Origin: Sphingobacterium haloxyli
GTDB lineage: Bacteria; Bacteroidota; Bacteroidia; Sphingobacteriales; Sphingobacteriaceae
Assembly: GCF_002980525.1 (NCBI RefSeq)
Contig: NZ_PVBQ01000001.1
Location: 310,001 to 374,000, forward strand
Reading direction: 5' to 3'
Length of the DNA: 64,000 bases
Below are positions 1 to 9,774 of the stretch, piece after piece. A program made the position numbers and the translations under genes. Position 1 is the stretch's first letter. Every line of letters begins with the position of its first letter. The notes under the pieces are model-generated. The model worked only from the letters and a program-made list of their open reading frames with translations. It was not told the origin of the DNA and ran no database searches.

Positions 1-757
1 TACCCCGAAGGATGCAACTCATCTCGCTATCCCGGGTAACCGGCTGAACAGGCCCGGTATAGGCGCCACTTACACGCGCTACCCTACCGTCAGTAGCTTT
101 GAATATAAAGTGCATCGTATCGGCATTTTGCAAACCGCCCTTTCGGCCGTTAGCGCTCAACATGCCGTACCCCATCACCTCCTCTATATTAGGAAGATAC
201 CAACGTATAAAATCCACCGGATGACTCAACCCACCGTACAGCCATTTAAATGATGACTGCAATGACCACGGTTTTTCTAAAAACCAACGATGGTCGGCAT
301 GATAATAGCCTTCGATGGTAATTAGATCCCCAATCAGGCCTGCCTCGAAATCTGCGCGCTGCTTTTTCATCGGTTCGAAAAAGCGGGAACTCTGACCAAC
401 GAAAACCCGTTTTCCGGTCTGTGAAGCTAAAGCCAGCAGTTCGTTCGCGTCCGCTAGGTTGTCAATAAAGGGTTTTGTGCAGATGACATGTTTACCATGC
501 TCCAACGCCTGTTTGATGTGTGTAGCATGCAGATGATCTGGCGTATAGATAGCGACGGCCTCTAGCTCAGGGTTTTCTAATAAATCTTCATAACGTTTAG
601 TATACGCATGGAAATCGAACTCCTTCATGCGCTTGCGTCCGAGTTCTTCATTCAAATCGCAAACTTGCATCAATTCTATATGTTCACTTTGTAAAGCCGC
701 AGACATGGTGCTTCTTCCTTCACCAAGGCCTAGAATACCTAATCTTAATTTCTCCAT
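1..757 (-). CDS. Gfo/Idh/MocA family oxidoreductase, C-terminus cut by window edge
   Basis: About 252 N-terminal residues are visible, starting at the ATG at 755-757; the frame stays open to base 1. The protein begins MEKLRLGILGLGEG, a Rossmann NAD(P)-binding start, and carries the CTKPFID segment that corresponds to the family's EKP motif. The second half (IEGYYHADHRWF onward) matches the alpha/beta substrate domain. No signal peptide is seen, so it should be cytoplasmic. It lies 9 bp after the beta-helix gene and is the last visible member of the run that starts at 28742. Such enzymes oxidise or reduce sugars at a hydroxyl or anomeric carbon. The known D-apiose 1-dehydrogenase (ApsD) is in this family, but the visible part does not decide the substrate. 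Confidence 0.85.
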   Translation of the reverse strand, partial: MEKLRLGILGLGEGRSTMSAALQSEHIELMQVCDLNEELGRKRMKEFDFHAYTKRYEDLLENPELEAVAIYTPDHLHATHIKQALEHGKHVICTKPFIDNLADANELLALASQTGKRVFVGQSSRFFEPMKKQRADFEAGLIGDLITIEGYYHADHRWFLEKPWSLQSSFKWLYGGLSHPVDFIRWYLPNIEEVMGYGMLSANGRKGGLQNADTMHFIFKATDGRVARVSGAYTGPVQPVTRDSEMSCILRG

Positions 758-766
758 TTTTGTATC

Positions 767-3283
767 TTATCTCTTATAAAAAATCCACGTTTCGTTTGCG
801 GCTGTGCCCGGAACACCTTCCTGATAAGTACTCATCAGTTGGTTCCACTTCGCTACTCTAGGATTATCTTTGGTCGTTAGTGTATCAATCTCGGCAAAGT
901 CTTTTCCTTTGGGAAAAGAAATATACAGTAACAGTTGCCTGCCGCTTCGGTATAACAATACCTCCTGAAAGTCTGCCTGGCAAAAACCCGCTGCTACTTC
1001 CGGCCATTCTTCGAACTGTTTTTCGTGATATCGGAAGTATTCCTTTTGTTTGCTTTCATCCGCCACCAATTGCGCTGTCAAAAGTACAAAATCCACCTCA
1101 TCCGCCCCCGCCCCTTCTTGATTTTCACAATGCTGCCGGTCAAATGTATAGAATACATCGTTGAACATGTTAACCGTTAGTTGGGGATAATTCGCCAACA
1201 TGGCACTTGTCAGCTTTTTTGCGTGTTCGTCGTCGGTCTTTAACAGCATATAATCGCCCCAAGAATAGATTTGTGGATGTGCTATCCCCTGTGTCTTAGC
1301 AAACGATGCTAATCCATCTTTTGATAGTGACCGCTGGGTATCCCGTACTTGTACGAAAACAGGTTTTGTAAACGGTATATATTGATTAAATGTATAGCCA
1401 TCTTTGACCGGCTCTTTATGTTTAAGCAGGTCGCGGAATGGTTCTTCCAAACCTGTATTAAATGCTGTTCTATCGGCTTCAGGGCCGTTATTTTCCCAAA
1501 TGACACCGGGTCCATTTGCATTTTTTAGAATCTTATTTTCAGGGAACCAATTGTTGGAGACATCCATGTAAGCAGACCCTTCGTCGGTATATAAATAAAA
1601 CCAATGGTCTGGGATATGCGCGTAGGGTGATACATATATACTATCTATTTCGTTCTCCCTTATTTTGGTGCCTGGCTGTGCTGAAAGTGTATAGATTCCT
1701 GCCACATCATACATAAATTTGCCATAGCGTGTTATCTTATTCCGCTCGACAGTATTGTTCTTCATCACATTTACGGTTGGCGTCCATCCCCAACCCAAAC
1801 TGATTCCCGAATAAGCGATATCGCTGATATCATTATGAGAAATGTCCACGCCCTGCACAAATCCCGCTCCTATGCCCACGGCACCCCAGTCTTCATTTGC
1901 CGTGTTATGGATAAGGTTATTGCGAACAACAACTTCTCGTGTCAGCTCTCGTTCATCTTGCGGATCATAGGGTAGATGCGCTTCGAATTGATCGTCCGAA
2001 AATTTCCCGATAAGTATTGCATTCCCGCCAACGTCATAAAAAACATTTCCCTCCAATCGATCTCGAAAATTACCTGCATAAAAATCGAATCCCGTGGATG
2101 CCAAATAACTAAATGTACAGTGTTGAAACTGGACATGACTCGTGTTTTTAAGTACGACGGCACTTGCAGGCCGTCCCACCCATGCCTGATTTTCAAGTCC
2201 CGCTTTATCGGGTGTGCCGGGTTTATCTAATTTGTACGCTTCATGAAAATACATCCCAGCTTGCAACGCGACATGACCATGTGTATTGGGTCGGAACCAT
2301 GCGGCATGGGCAAAAGACACACCCTCAACCTGTATATGAGAAACCGGATCCTCTAATGTACCCTCTAATTGCACGATAGTCTCTAGATAGGGGAAGATCA
2401 CCCGTGCCTGTTCCATATCCTCGCCATCGCGCTTGTAATAATATACTTTCCCTTCGTCTTCATCCAAAAACCACTCTCCTGGTTTGTCCAAAAATTGTAG
2501 TGCATTGACCAATCGAAAGGCTGAGTTTCCTGATTCTTTCGATAGCCATGGTTTAGGCCAAGGATGTTCACTTTGGATTTTGCTCTCCGGTTGGTGAAAA
2601 TACACTTCAATACTATCCTTATGCACTACAGCATTTTTTATGCGAAGCTGCGCAATAGCCCACCACTGATGAATAAAGAATTCCATTCCTTCAGCAAAAG
2701 CGAACTTGCTAAACACGTTCGGAATAATGGCAGTTTGTTTATCAAAGTTCCAATTCAAAATACGAGGGAGCTCCAAATCACCGTGACTTTCTGCACGAAC
2801 AGCTTTTTTGTCGTTCACCCATAACTGACGGAAGCTTACGCGCTTCCCCCCGACTTTAGGTGCGTCTGCTACATAAATATGCCGGGCAACTGCTAATGGG
2901 ATGTCTCGGTGCTTACCCAGCTTCGTCCAACCCAATATTTGCCTTCCGCCAGAGAACACCACCTTGTCCCCTGTTATTGAGCGTATCCGTGTAGGACTTT
3001 CCGGTGTGCCACTGTCTTCGGGACGAAGTCGAATTGTTTGTTCAGGAAAATAAACTCCTTTGTTAATCCAGATATTGATTCCCTCGGAGATGCTAGGGTC
3101 ATTCAATCGGCGAAGCTCCCTAGCGTGGCGTATAGCATCTTCCAATGCGTTATAAGGACGCGCCATAGAGCCGTCGCCAGCAATATTTTCGCCACTTTGC
3201 GCCACGTATATATCTGCAGCATGCAAGGAAACAGCAACACAGAGCATACATATTAACCAAATGATCTTCTTGCTTATATTCAT
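767..3283 (-). CDS. Secreted parallel beta-helix protein fused to an L-rhamnose-mutarotase-like domain
   Basis: 838 residues with a Sec signal (MNISKKIIWLICMLCVAVSLHA). Residues about 25-620 look like a right-handed parallel beta-helix: N-rich turns such as VVVRNNLIHNTANEDWG and VDISHNDISDIAYSG, as in pectin-active helix proteins. Residues 728-838 match the L-rhamnose mutarotase fold: EYFRYHEKQFEEWPEV, then LLYRSGRQLLLYIS, then PRVAKWNQLMSTYQEG. Residues about 635-715 may be a second ferredoxin-like unit, which would let one chain form the dimeric alpha/beta barrel. The gene follows a GH2 gene (62 bp gap) in the run that includes a GH78 rhamnosidase. The family suggests epimerisation of released rhamnose anomers next to a glycan-binding or cleaving helix. 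No catalytic site in the helix could be assigned. Confidence 0.75.
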   Translation of the reverse strand: MNISKKIIWLICMLCVAVSLHAADIYVAQSGENIAGDGSMARPYNALEDAIRHARELRRLNDPSISEGINIWINKGVYFPEQTIRLRPEDSGTPESPTRIRSITGDKVVFSGGRQILGWTKLGKHRDIPLAVARHIYVADAPKVGGKRVSFRQLWVNDKKAVRAESHGDLELPRILNWNFDKQTAIIPNVFSKFAFAEGMEFFIHQWWAIAQLRIKNAVVHKDSIEVYFHQPESKIQSEHPWPKPWLSKESGNSAFRLVNALQFLDKPGEWFLDEDEGKVYYYKRDGEDMEQARVIFPYLETIVQLEGTLEDPVSHIQVEGVSFAHAAWFRPNTHGHVALQAGMYFHEAYKLDKPGTPDKAGLENQAWVGRPASAVVLKNTSHVQFQHCTFSYLASTGFDFYAGNFRDRLEGNVFYDVGGNAILIGKFSDDQFEAHLPYDPQDERELTREVVVRNNLIHNTANEDWGAVGIGAGFVQGVDISHNDISDIAYSGISLGWGWTPTVNVMKNNTVERNKITRYGKFMYDVAGIYTLSAQPGTKIRENEIDSIYVSPYAHIPDHWFYLYTDEGSAYMDVSNNWFPENKILKNANGPGVIWENNGPEADRTAFNTGLEEPFRDLLKHKEPVKDGYTFNQYIPFTKPVFVQVRDTQRSLSKDGLASFAKTQGIAHPQIYSWGDYMLLKTDDEHAKKLTSAMLANYPQLTVNMFNDVFYTFDRQHCENQEGAGADEVDFVLLTAQLVADESKQKEYFRYHEKQFEEWPEVAAGFCQADFQEVLLYRSGRQLLLYISFPKGKDFAEIDTLTTKDNPRVAKWNQLMSTYQEGVPGTAANETWIFYKR

Positions 3284-3345
3284 ATTTTCAATATCCTGTA
3301 TTTTGATTAAATCACGTAGAATAGCGATAAAGACCGCTTGAAAAC

Positions 3346-5736
3346 CTACTTAATCACTATTTCTTTTTTGATTGTATTGGCTTTTACGATTATTTTTGCT
3401 CCCTTTTCCATGCTATTTTTTTGAATCATTGCTACGGCAAAACCTTTATACGTGTTCCGTTTAGGGCTAGCTAGCGAATTCAAGTCAGCTTGATAACCAT
3501 TGTCAGTACCTCTGATTGTTAGATTTTCTTGAGGCAAAAAAGACACCTCCACATCATTATCCGGAACAATAGTACCATTTTTGTCTACTAAGGACACCGT
3601 CAGAAAATATAAATCTGTCAATCCATCTACCGCATAACGATCATGCTCCACGTCAACGACGATATCGACAGGTTTACCTGCTGTTTTTTTCACGGTCTCC
3701 TGCACTACTGTTCCATCTTTGATTTTCACCACTTTCAATTCACCTGCTTCATATGGTACTTTCCAGCTGGCATGTAGCCGTTCATCGGTTTTTGACCGAC
3801 GCCCAAGACTTTGTCCGTTCAAAAATAACTCGACCTCGTCGGCATTATTATAGTAACACCATACATCGACTTGTTCACCCTCTTTCCAGTTCCAGTGCGG
3901 CAAAAGATGCAGCACTTCCGTATCTGTCCACTCCGATTGGTACATATAATACACGTCCTTCGGCAGTCCGGCTAAATCGACGATTCCGTAATAAGAGCTA
4001 CGCGCAGGATACGGATAAGGCACCGGTTCGCCAAGATAGTCAAAACCCGTCCATACGAAAATACCACCTAAGAAATCGCGTTTCTTCACCTCCAGCCAAG
4101 CACGCTCATGGCTCGTTCCCCAATATGCGGCCACGTTATCATAGGCAGAAACGGTAAAATCAGGATTGCCGTTCGTCACGAACTTATCCGCGGACGAAGC
4201 CGGCCATAACTGGATGGTATCGTGTAAGGCATCATACACCCCTCTAGTTTGCAGGGCAGAAGTTGTTTCGGAAGCAATCAACGGAACTCCTTTAAATTCC
4301 GTCGGCAATTTATCATAATCGAAATATTTATAATTAAATCCTAGCACATCCAATACTCCTGCTTGCGCGATAAAATTCTTTTCGTAATTAGTCTCGGTTA
4401 ATGCAGCAGTTACCGGACGCGTCGGGTCCAGTTTCTTCACCACTTCCGTCATTCCTTTTGTGAGTGCAACCCCTGTATCGTCAAATTGTTCGCGGATCTC
4501 GTTCCCGATACTCCACATAAAAACAGAAGGATGATTACGGTCACGCTTCACCAAAGTGATGAGGTCAACTATATGATGTTCCTTAAAATCGATGTGATAA
4601 TCAAATTTGTTCTTACGTTTTGCCCACATATCGTAAGCTTCATTTTGCACTAAAAATCCCAATTCGTCACACAGGTCCAAAAATTCTTCCGCAAATGGAT
4701 TATGGGCGGTTCGGATAGCGTTTACGCCCATATCTTTCATGATCAACAACTGTCTTTTAGCCGCAGATTTGTTGAATGCCGCGCCCAACGCACCTAAGTC
4801 GTGGTGAAGACACACGCCTAACAACTTAAATGGCTCGCCGTTCAAAGCAAATCCATTTTCGTCAAACTGAAAATACCGGAACCCCACTTTATACCTTAAC
4901 TCATCCAATATCTTATTTGTATTATCCAGCACAGTAATGTCCAGATCGTATAAGGTCGGGCTATCTGGAGACCACAACGAAACCCCATCTACTTGCAATT
5001 CACCTTCAATTTGGCTACTGGAAAACAACACTGTCTTTTCGGCGATAGTCTTCTTGTTTTTATCCCGCAATTTCAGCACTACCCGTCCTGCTTTTCCAGA
5101 CCCGGCCTGGCTGAGTACCGACTGCACACGTACTGAGCTTTTCTCAGTTGATACCTTAGGCGTTGTTATGAAAGTTTCTGCGGGCAGCAAATGAACTGGG
5201 GCGCGTTTCTCCAGCCGAACGTCTCGATATATACCCGAGCCAGTATACCAGCGGGAATTGGGCTGGAGGCTATTATCTACACGAACAGCGATGACATTTT
5301 GCTCATTTCCATACCGTAAATAGGGTGTCAAATCGCGTTCAAACGAAAGGTACCCATTGATATTTTTCCCTAGATACTGATCATTCAACCAAACTTCTGC
5401 ATACCGATACACACCACCAAAATATAAGGTATAATGGCTGCCCTTGTCATTTTCTGATAACTGAAAGGCTTTTCGATACCAGCCGATACCCCCGGGAAGA
5501 GCACCACCCGCGTTGCCAGCCGGATATTCTTCGCCAAAGTCGAAACCTATACTCCAATCATGTGGCAATGAAACCTTTTTCCAATTTACAGGAGAAAAAC
5601 TGGCTCGTCTGAACTGTAAATCATCTTCTAATGTAAAAGACCAACCTCCATTAAAATCAATTGTTTCCCGCGGCTGTGCCATGCTGGGCAGGACCGTAAC
5701 AAACAAAACTAGAAAACACACGAACTTACTAAACAT
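3346..5736 (-). CDS. GH2 glycoside hydrolase, beta-galactosidase type
   Basis: 796 residues with a signal peptide ending near SMAQ (residue 21). Order of domains: jelly-roll sugar-binding (about 25-180), Ig-like sandwich (about 190-290), TIM barrel (about 295-600), then Ig-like domains as in the DUF4982 and GH2 C-terminal families. The acid/base is probably E413 in MWSIGNEIRE and the nucleophile E490 in PLIASETTS. The segment NAIRTAHNPFAEEFLDLCDE is the GH2 barrel signature. It lies between a propeller glycosidase (28 bp upstream) and the beta-helix/mutarotase gene. Exo-acting beta-galactosidase or beta-glucuronidase activity on pectic side chains is expected; the exact sugar is not fixed by the sequence. 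All key residues are present. Confidence 0.9.
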   Translation of the reverse strand: MFSKFVCFLVLFVTVLPSMAQPRETIDFNGGWSFTLEDDLQFRRASFSPVNWKKVSLPHDWSIGFDFGEEYPAGNAGGALPGGIGWYRKAFQLSENDKGSHYTLYFGGVYRYAEVWLNDQYLGKNINGYLSFERDLTPYLRYGNEQNVIAVRVDNSLQPNSRWYTGSGIYRDVRLEKRAPVHLLPAETFITTPKVSTEKSSVRVQSVLSQAGSGKAGRVVLKLRDKNKKTIAEKTVLFSSSQIEGELQVDGVSLWSPDSPTLYDLDITVLDNTNKILDELRYKVGFRYFQFDENGFALNGEPFKLLGVCLHHDLGALGAAFNKSAAKRQLLIMKDMGVNAIRTAHNPFAEEFLDLCDELGFLVQNEAYDMWAKRKNKFDYHIDFKEHHIVDLITLVKRDRNHPSVFMWSIGNEIREQFDDTGVALTKGMTEVVKKLDPTRPVTAALTETNYEKNFIAQAGVLDVLGFNYKYFDYDKLPTEFKGVPLIASETTSALQTRGVYDALHDTIQLWPASSADKFVTNGNPDFTVSAYDNVAAYWGTSHERAWLEVKKRDFLGGIFVWTGFDYLGEPVPYPYPARSSYYGIVDLAGLPKDVYYMYQSEWTDTEVLHLLPHWNWKEGEQVDVWCYYNNADEVELFLNGQSLGRRSKTDERLHASWKVPYEAGELKVVKIKDGTVVQETVKKTAGKPVDIVVDVEHDRYAVDGLTDLYFLTVSLVDKNGTIVPDNDVEVSFLPQENLTIRGTDNGYQADLNSLASPKRNTYKGFAVAMIQKNSMEKGAKIIVKANTIKKEIVIK

Positions 5737-5764
5737 GGGTATTATGATAAGATGTTATTTATTT

Positions 5765-6859
5765 CTATTCAAACGTCACTTTACTTTTTCCTTTATCACG
5801 AGACGTTGCCAACGCAATGCCTCGATTTCCGTCTTTATCAACTGCACAATAATAGTGATAAACAACCCCTTTATGCTTAATGACAAAGGATTTATGGGCA
5901 TATTGACTGTCGAAATCTTCGGAAGATTCAATGAGGTTATCACCCTGCCAATCGGTCCAGTGAATCAGGTCTTTAGAGGCGGCAAACCGATTGAATGCGC
6001 CTTTCCGATCTTTCCAAAAAGCTCCAAAATAAAACATTACCCAGGTGTTATTGATCCGCTGAATCATGGGGTCGCCGGTTATTCCCATGGGATGATGTAC
6101 AACAGGTTCTTCTAGATAGCGTTTCCAATTTTTCATATCATCAGAGACGGCCATACCGATACGTTCATACCAACGTGTCGGTTTATTGTTCTCCAAAGAG
6201 TCGCCCACGGCATTATAATACATGATAAAACGGTGTCCCGTATTTCTTTTCTTATCCTCCATCACGTAGCTTTTAAAAAGCTTGTGCCGGTTCTCCCACC
6301 AACGCACATCCTCATCCTCACTAGTTAATACAGGTTTATCCAATCGCAACCATTCCGTAGGCTTCGTCGGTTTCGCTGTGGTATAGGCCATTCCAATCGC
6401 CAGCGGCTCCGGCTCATACCCTACAGAAGATCCTCCGAAATAGGACATCCAGTACTTACCGTCGTACTTGTGAAGCTTGTAACCCCCTCCCCATTTGGTG
6501 TCAATCAGCGCATTATATCCCGCCCGTTGCTTGCTATCCCATTTGTCTCCTGGTTCTTTTGACATTTGCTTCCCGAGAGGCGTCCACACTAGTAAATCCG
6601 AACTTTCTGCCAACCAGGTTTCATATCCTTCTCCATCAAAGACAAGATACGTCATATACCATTTTTTTCCTATGCGGTATACGCTTGGACAATCCATCAA
6701 GTCCCCTTTTTGGTTAGGCGTCAAGACCAAGCCATATTTGTAAGGCGTCTTCACTTCCTGATAAATCTTTTCCATTTCCGTTTCGGAAATTGTTCCGGGC
6801 TGTGCCGCCCCCATCTTTGCGACCCATACTAGACACAGCAATAGCCATATTCTTCTCAT
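5765..6859 (-). CDS. Secreted five-bladed beta-propeller glycosidase, GH43/GH130-like, family uncertain
   Basis: 364 residues with signal MRRIWLLLCLVWVAKMGAAQ. Repeating blades show the W/Y-x-M-Y-Y pattern typical of GH43/GH32/GH130 propellers: KKWYMTYLVFDG, KYWMSYFGGSS, HRFIMYYNAVGD, NTWVMFYFGAFWKD. Candidate acidic active-site residues lie in MDCPSVY near residue 57 and in GITGDPMI near residue 260, but the exact CAZy family cannot be set by eye. The gene lies 7 bp after the GH78 gene and 28 bp before the GH2 gene, so it is almost surely co-transcribed with them. It probably removes a terminal sugar from an oligosaccharide in the periplasm. Confidence 0.7.
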   Translation of the reverse strand: MRRIWLLLCLVWVAKMGAAQPGTISETEMEKIYQEVKTPYKYGLVLTPNQKGDLMDCPSVYRIGKKWYMTYLVFDGEGYETWLAESSDLLVWTPLGKQMSKEPGDKWDSKQRAGYNALIDTKWGGGYKLHKYDGKYWMSYFGGSSVGYEPEPLAIGMAYTTAKPTKPTEWLRLDKPVLTSEDEDVRWWENRHKLFKSYVMEDKKRNTGHRFIMYYNAVGDSLENNKPTRWYERIGMAVSDDMKNWKRYLEEPVVHHPMGITGDPMIQRINNTWVMFYFGAFWKDRKGAFNRFAASKDLIHWTDWQGDNLIESSEDFDSQYAHKSFVIKHKGVVYHYYCAVDKDGNRGIALATSRDKGKSKVTFE

Positions 6860-6866
6860 TACCGTA

Positions 6867-9626
6867 TTATTTTATATTATATTGTCCTGAACCCAACTGA
6901 ATTTCAAGCCCAGCATCTGTCAACCTGTATTCATAGGCGTCTAATTTTTCTCCATTGATGCGATAGTCGGCAGATTCCGGGAGCACCAAAGTACATCTAC
7001 TGTTTGCCGGGATGTCAACATGAAAACGTTCCCCATCATGCTCAAACATCACCGGTCCGTATGGACTTTCGTATGTTACTGTCCGCTGTTTAACAACGTC
7101 GAGCATTTTAGGCGCTATACGTATATGTTTATAAGCAATGGATCCCTCCTCCTGTCCGAGGCCTCCTAGGCGGGTATGGAACCATTCCATCAGATGTCCG
7201 AGCATAAAATGATTATTCGATACCGTTGGCAAAGCTGCCCAGGATTCCGTCAACGCCGTCGCACCCTTACGTATCTGGTAGCCGTACCCTGGACGGGTAT
7301 CATCCTTATGCATCGCGTAGATCAGATCGTCTCGTCCCGCTTGCTGCAAAGCCTGCAACAGGTATCGGTGACCAATATCCCCAGCTGTGAAGCTTGTATC
7401 CCTATCTGCAATATCTTTTATGAGATTCGCCAACACCTTATCCTCATTTGCCTCATCTACTAATCCCACGTACAAAGGCATAGCTAACGCCGTCTGGCTT
7501 CCGGAGCCATACACCGCATCGCGCTCGTCATAAAACTTTTCATTAAACGCCTGATAAACTTTATTCTGCAGCGAATCAGCATAGCTTTTATATTCATTGT
7601 CCTCCAGCAACGCAGCAATTTGACTCAAAATCTTCAAATTATAATAGTAGATAGCGGTTGCGGTAATACCCGGAGTGGTTAGCTGAGAAAAACCGGGGCG
7701 CTCAGGTCCGAGATCGTACCAATCGCCTAAACCATGATAAAGGACATTATCTTTCGCTTTTCCCTTGAGATAATGCATATACTTTTTCATCATATCATAG
7801 TTATCCGTCAGGAAGGCTTTATTTCCGTACCATTTATATGCATACCATGCCAATATAATCGAACTCGACCCCCACTCTGGCGAATCGCGGAACACATCGC
7901 CGCCCCAATCGAAATGAACATACTCCGGTGCCGTCTCGGGTACCAGCCCTTCTTCCGTCTGCGACTGTCGCATATCGCTCAATGATTTAGCAAATAAACG
8001 CTCGACGTCAAAATTGTATTGTACAGAAGGTCCCATGAGGTGCAATTGTTCCAGCCAACCTAGTTTTTCACGATGTGGGCAATCCGTAAAGACACTGACC
8101 ATATTGCTTTTGATACCCCAATTAATCAAAGTGTGTATTTGGTTAAACAGGGTATCAGACGACTGAAAGCTGCCGACCTGTTGTGCCCCGTTCCGAATAT
8201 GTTCAGCGGTGATCTTCTGTATTTCTATTTCTTCGTTTCCAGCAGGCAGCAACCTAACCTCGGCATATCGGAACCCGTAATAGGTGAAACGGGGACGCCA
8301 ACTGATTTCACCGTCTTGCGCAAATATATATTGGTAGTAATAAGGGCTTCCGGAATGTTTTTGATTTGCACGTCCTTCGTCATTCAGGAGCTCTGCGGGA
8401 TAGATCCGTACGGTATCTCCCTGATGACCTTTCATTTCCACATGTACGATACCTGATGCGTTCTGTCCAAAATCATATACCCGTGTGCGTTCGTCGATAC
8501 GGTTTACAGCTTGCGATCCAAATCGCTCCATAATACGAACTGGTTCCGTCTCCTGCGCACGCAGGGGTGGACCATCCACCAACAACACGTTATCCCAAGC
8601 TGTATCATCATATTCTGGCTTACTCCATGATGTTGACAAAACACGCTCATCATAGTCTTCGCCACCATACATACTCGAAAATGTTATTGGCGATTGATGT
8701 ACTTTCCAGGTACTGTCACTATCGATTGTTTCTTTACTGCCATCGTCGTAGGTATTGACGACTTTCATTTTTAACTTCGGTAGCCCAAAGGCCACCTTGT
8801 GTTTTTGGTAACGTCCCTTAATGGGGGGGATATAATAGAACCCGTTTCCGAGTAATACACCGATCGTGTTCTTTCCTTGCTGCCAGCGGTCTGCCAGATC
8901 GTAGACAACATAGTAAGCCTCTTTATCATACTTTGTCCAGCCCGCCTGCAGTACTGCGCTATCTACTGGTTGACCATTGATGAGCAGCTCGTAATGCCCC
9001 AACCCCGAAATATAGGCTATAGACGAGGTCACTTTTTTATCGACGTTTACATTCTTCCGAAATACAGGTAACTCGTAACTTTTATCGATGCGTAATTTGC
9101 TCGAGCTTAACGGCAAAGGGTTTACCAAAGAATCTGGCAATTTCTCATTGGTTATCCATTGTGCCTCGCCCCAATCCGCTTCCGAGAGTAGTCCGGTATG
9201 AAAACTTTGTACGGCGCTCTCCGCAACGTTTCCGTGGTTATCTTTTACCGCTACGCGAGCGTAATAGGTCGTCCCTCCGTCGAGATCTTGTCCATTATAA
9301 ATATTATATAAGGATTGGTCTGTCGTCACCCAGTCCGAATCCCACACGATCGCTTCCTGTGTTAAGAAATCCCCATCTGTACTGACCAGGATTCTATAAT
9401 CGGTCTGCATTACGTTATGCCCGTCGCTCCGGAGCTGCCAACTAAATGACGGTGTCAGTGTATTAATGCCCAATGGGTTCGCCCGTCCTTCTATTAACAC
9501 GTTTTCAACGTGTAATTTCTTTGACGCAGAACAGCCTGACAGCCCCGTCAAAATAAAGGTGACAAATATGTAAAAAAATACGCTTCGATAATTTTTAAGC
9601 CCCTTCATTCTATATAAAATTTTCAT
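6867..9626 (-). CDS. GH78 alpha-L-rhamnosidase, lipoprotein
   Basis: 919 residues. A lipobox (LTGLSGC, Cys32) follows a hydrophobic stretch, so it is probably membrane-anchored; a start at Met7 is also possible. The order fits GH78: Ig-like domain with VENVLIEGRANPLGI (about 38-145), beta-sandwich domains (about 155-480), an (alpha/alpha)6 barrel (about 490-830) and a C-terminal sandwich. The active-site segment reads DCPHREKLGWLEQ at 515-527; the more usual form is DCPQRxERxGWxGD, so the Gly-Asp is replaced by Glu-Gln. It removes terminal alpha-L-rhamnose, which in RG-II is attached to apiose and other sugars. A 148 bp gap separates it from the preceding SusD gene. Confidence 0.92.
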   Translation of the reverse strand: MKILYRMKGLKNYRSVFFYIFVTFILTGLSGCSASKKLHVENVLIEGRANPLGINTLTPSFSWQLRSDGHNVMQTDYRILVSTDGDFLTQEAIVWDSDWVTTDQSLYNIYNGQDLDGGTTYYARVAVKDNHGNVAESAVQSFHTGLLSEADWGEAQWITNEKLPDSLVNPLPLSSSKLRIDKSYELPVFRKNVNVDKKVTSSIAYISGLGHYELLINGQPVDSAVLQAGWTKYDKEAYYVVYDLADRWQQGKNTIGVLLGNGFYYIPPIKGRYQKHKVAFGLPKLKMKVVNTYDDGSKETIDSDSTWKVHQSPITFSSMYGGEDYDERVLSTSWSKPEYDDTAWDNVLLVDGPPLRAQETEPVRIMERFGSQAVNRIDERTRVYDFGQNASGIVHVEMKGHQGDTVRIYPAELLNDEGRANQKHSGSPYYYQYIFAQDGEISWRPRFTYYGFRYAEVRLLPAGNEEIEIQKITAEHIRNGAQQVGSFQSSDTLFNQIHTLINWGIKSNMVSVFTDCPHREKLGWLEQLHLMGPSVQYNFDVERLFAKSLSDMRQSQTEEGLVPETAPEYVHFDWGGDVFRDSPEWGSSSIILAWYAYKWYGNKAFLTDNYDMMKKYMHYLKGKAKDNVLYHGLGDWYDLGPERPGFSQLTTPGITATAIYYYNLKILSQIAALLEDNEYKSYADSLQNKVYQAFNEKFYDERDAVYGSGSQTALAMPLYVGLVDEANEDKVLANLIKDIADRDTSFTAGDIGHRYLLQALQQAGRDDLIYAMHKDDTRPGYGYQIRKGATALTESWAALPTVSNNHFMLGHLMEWFHTRLGGLGQEEGSIAYKHIRIAPKMLDVVKQRTVTYESPYGPVMFEHDGERFHVDIPANSRCTLVLPESADYRINGEKLDAYEYRLTDAGLEIQLGSGQYNIK

Positions 9627-9774
9627 TTATCTATATCATCTTATCACGCTTTCCAGAGTCTAGGAAAATAAACGTCAGATTCCGGTGAAAGTATCAAAAG
9701 GCATGTATATCGCCATCCTGTAGCGTCCTGTTTGTTACAAACGAGGCGTTCAGTCTATTTTACGATCTTATAGA

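Noticed and set aside
9627-9774. 148-bp gap between SusD and GH78 as a promoter region
   Set aside because: It contains a small GTTTGT/ACAAAC inverted repeat but no convincing TAnnTTTG box or T-run; nothing firm is seen.
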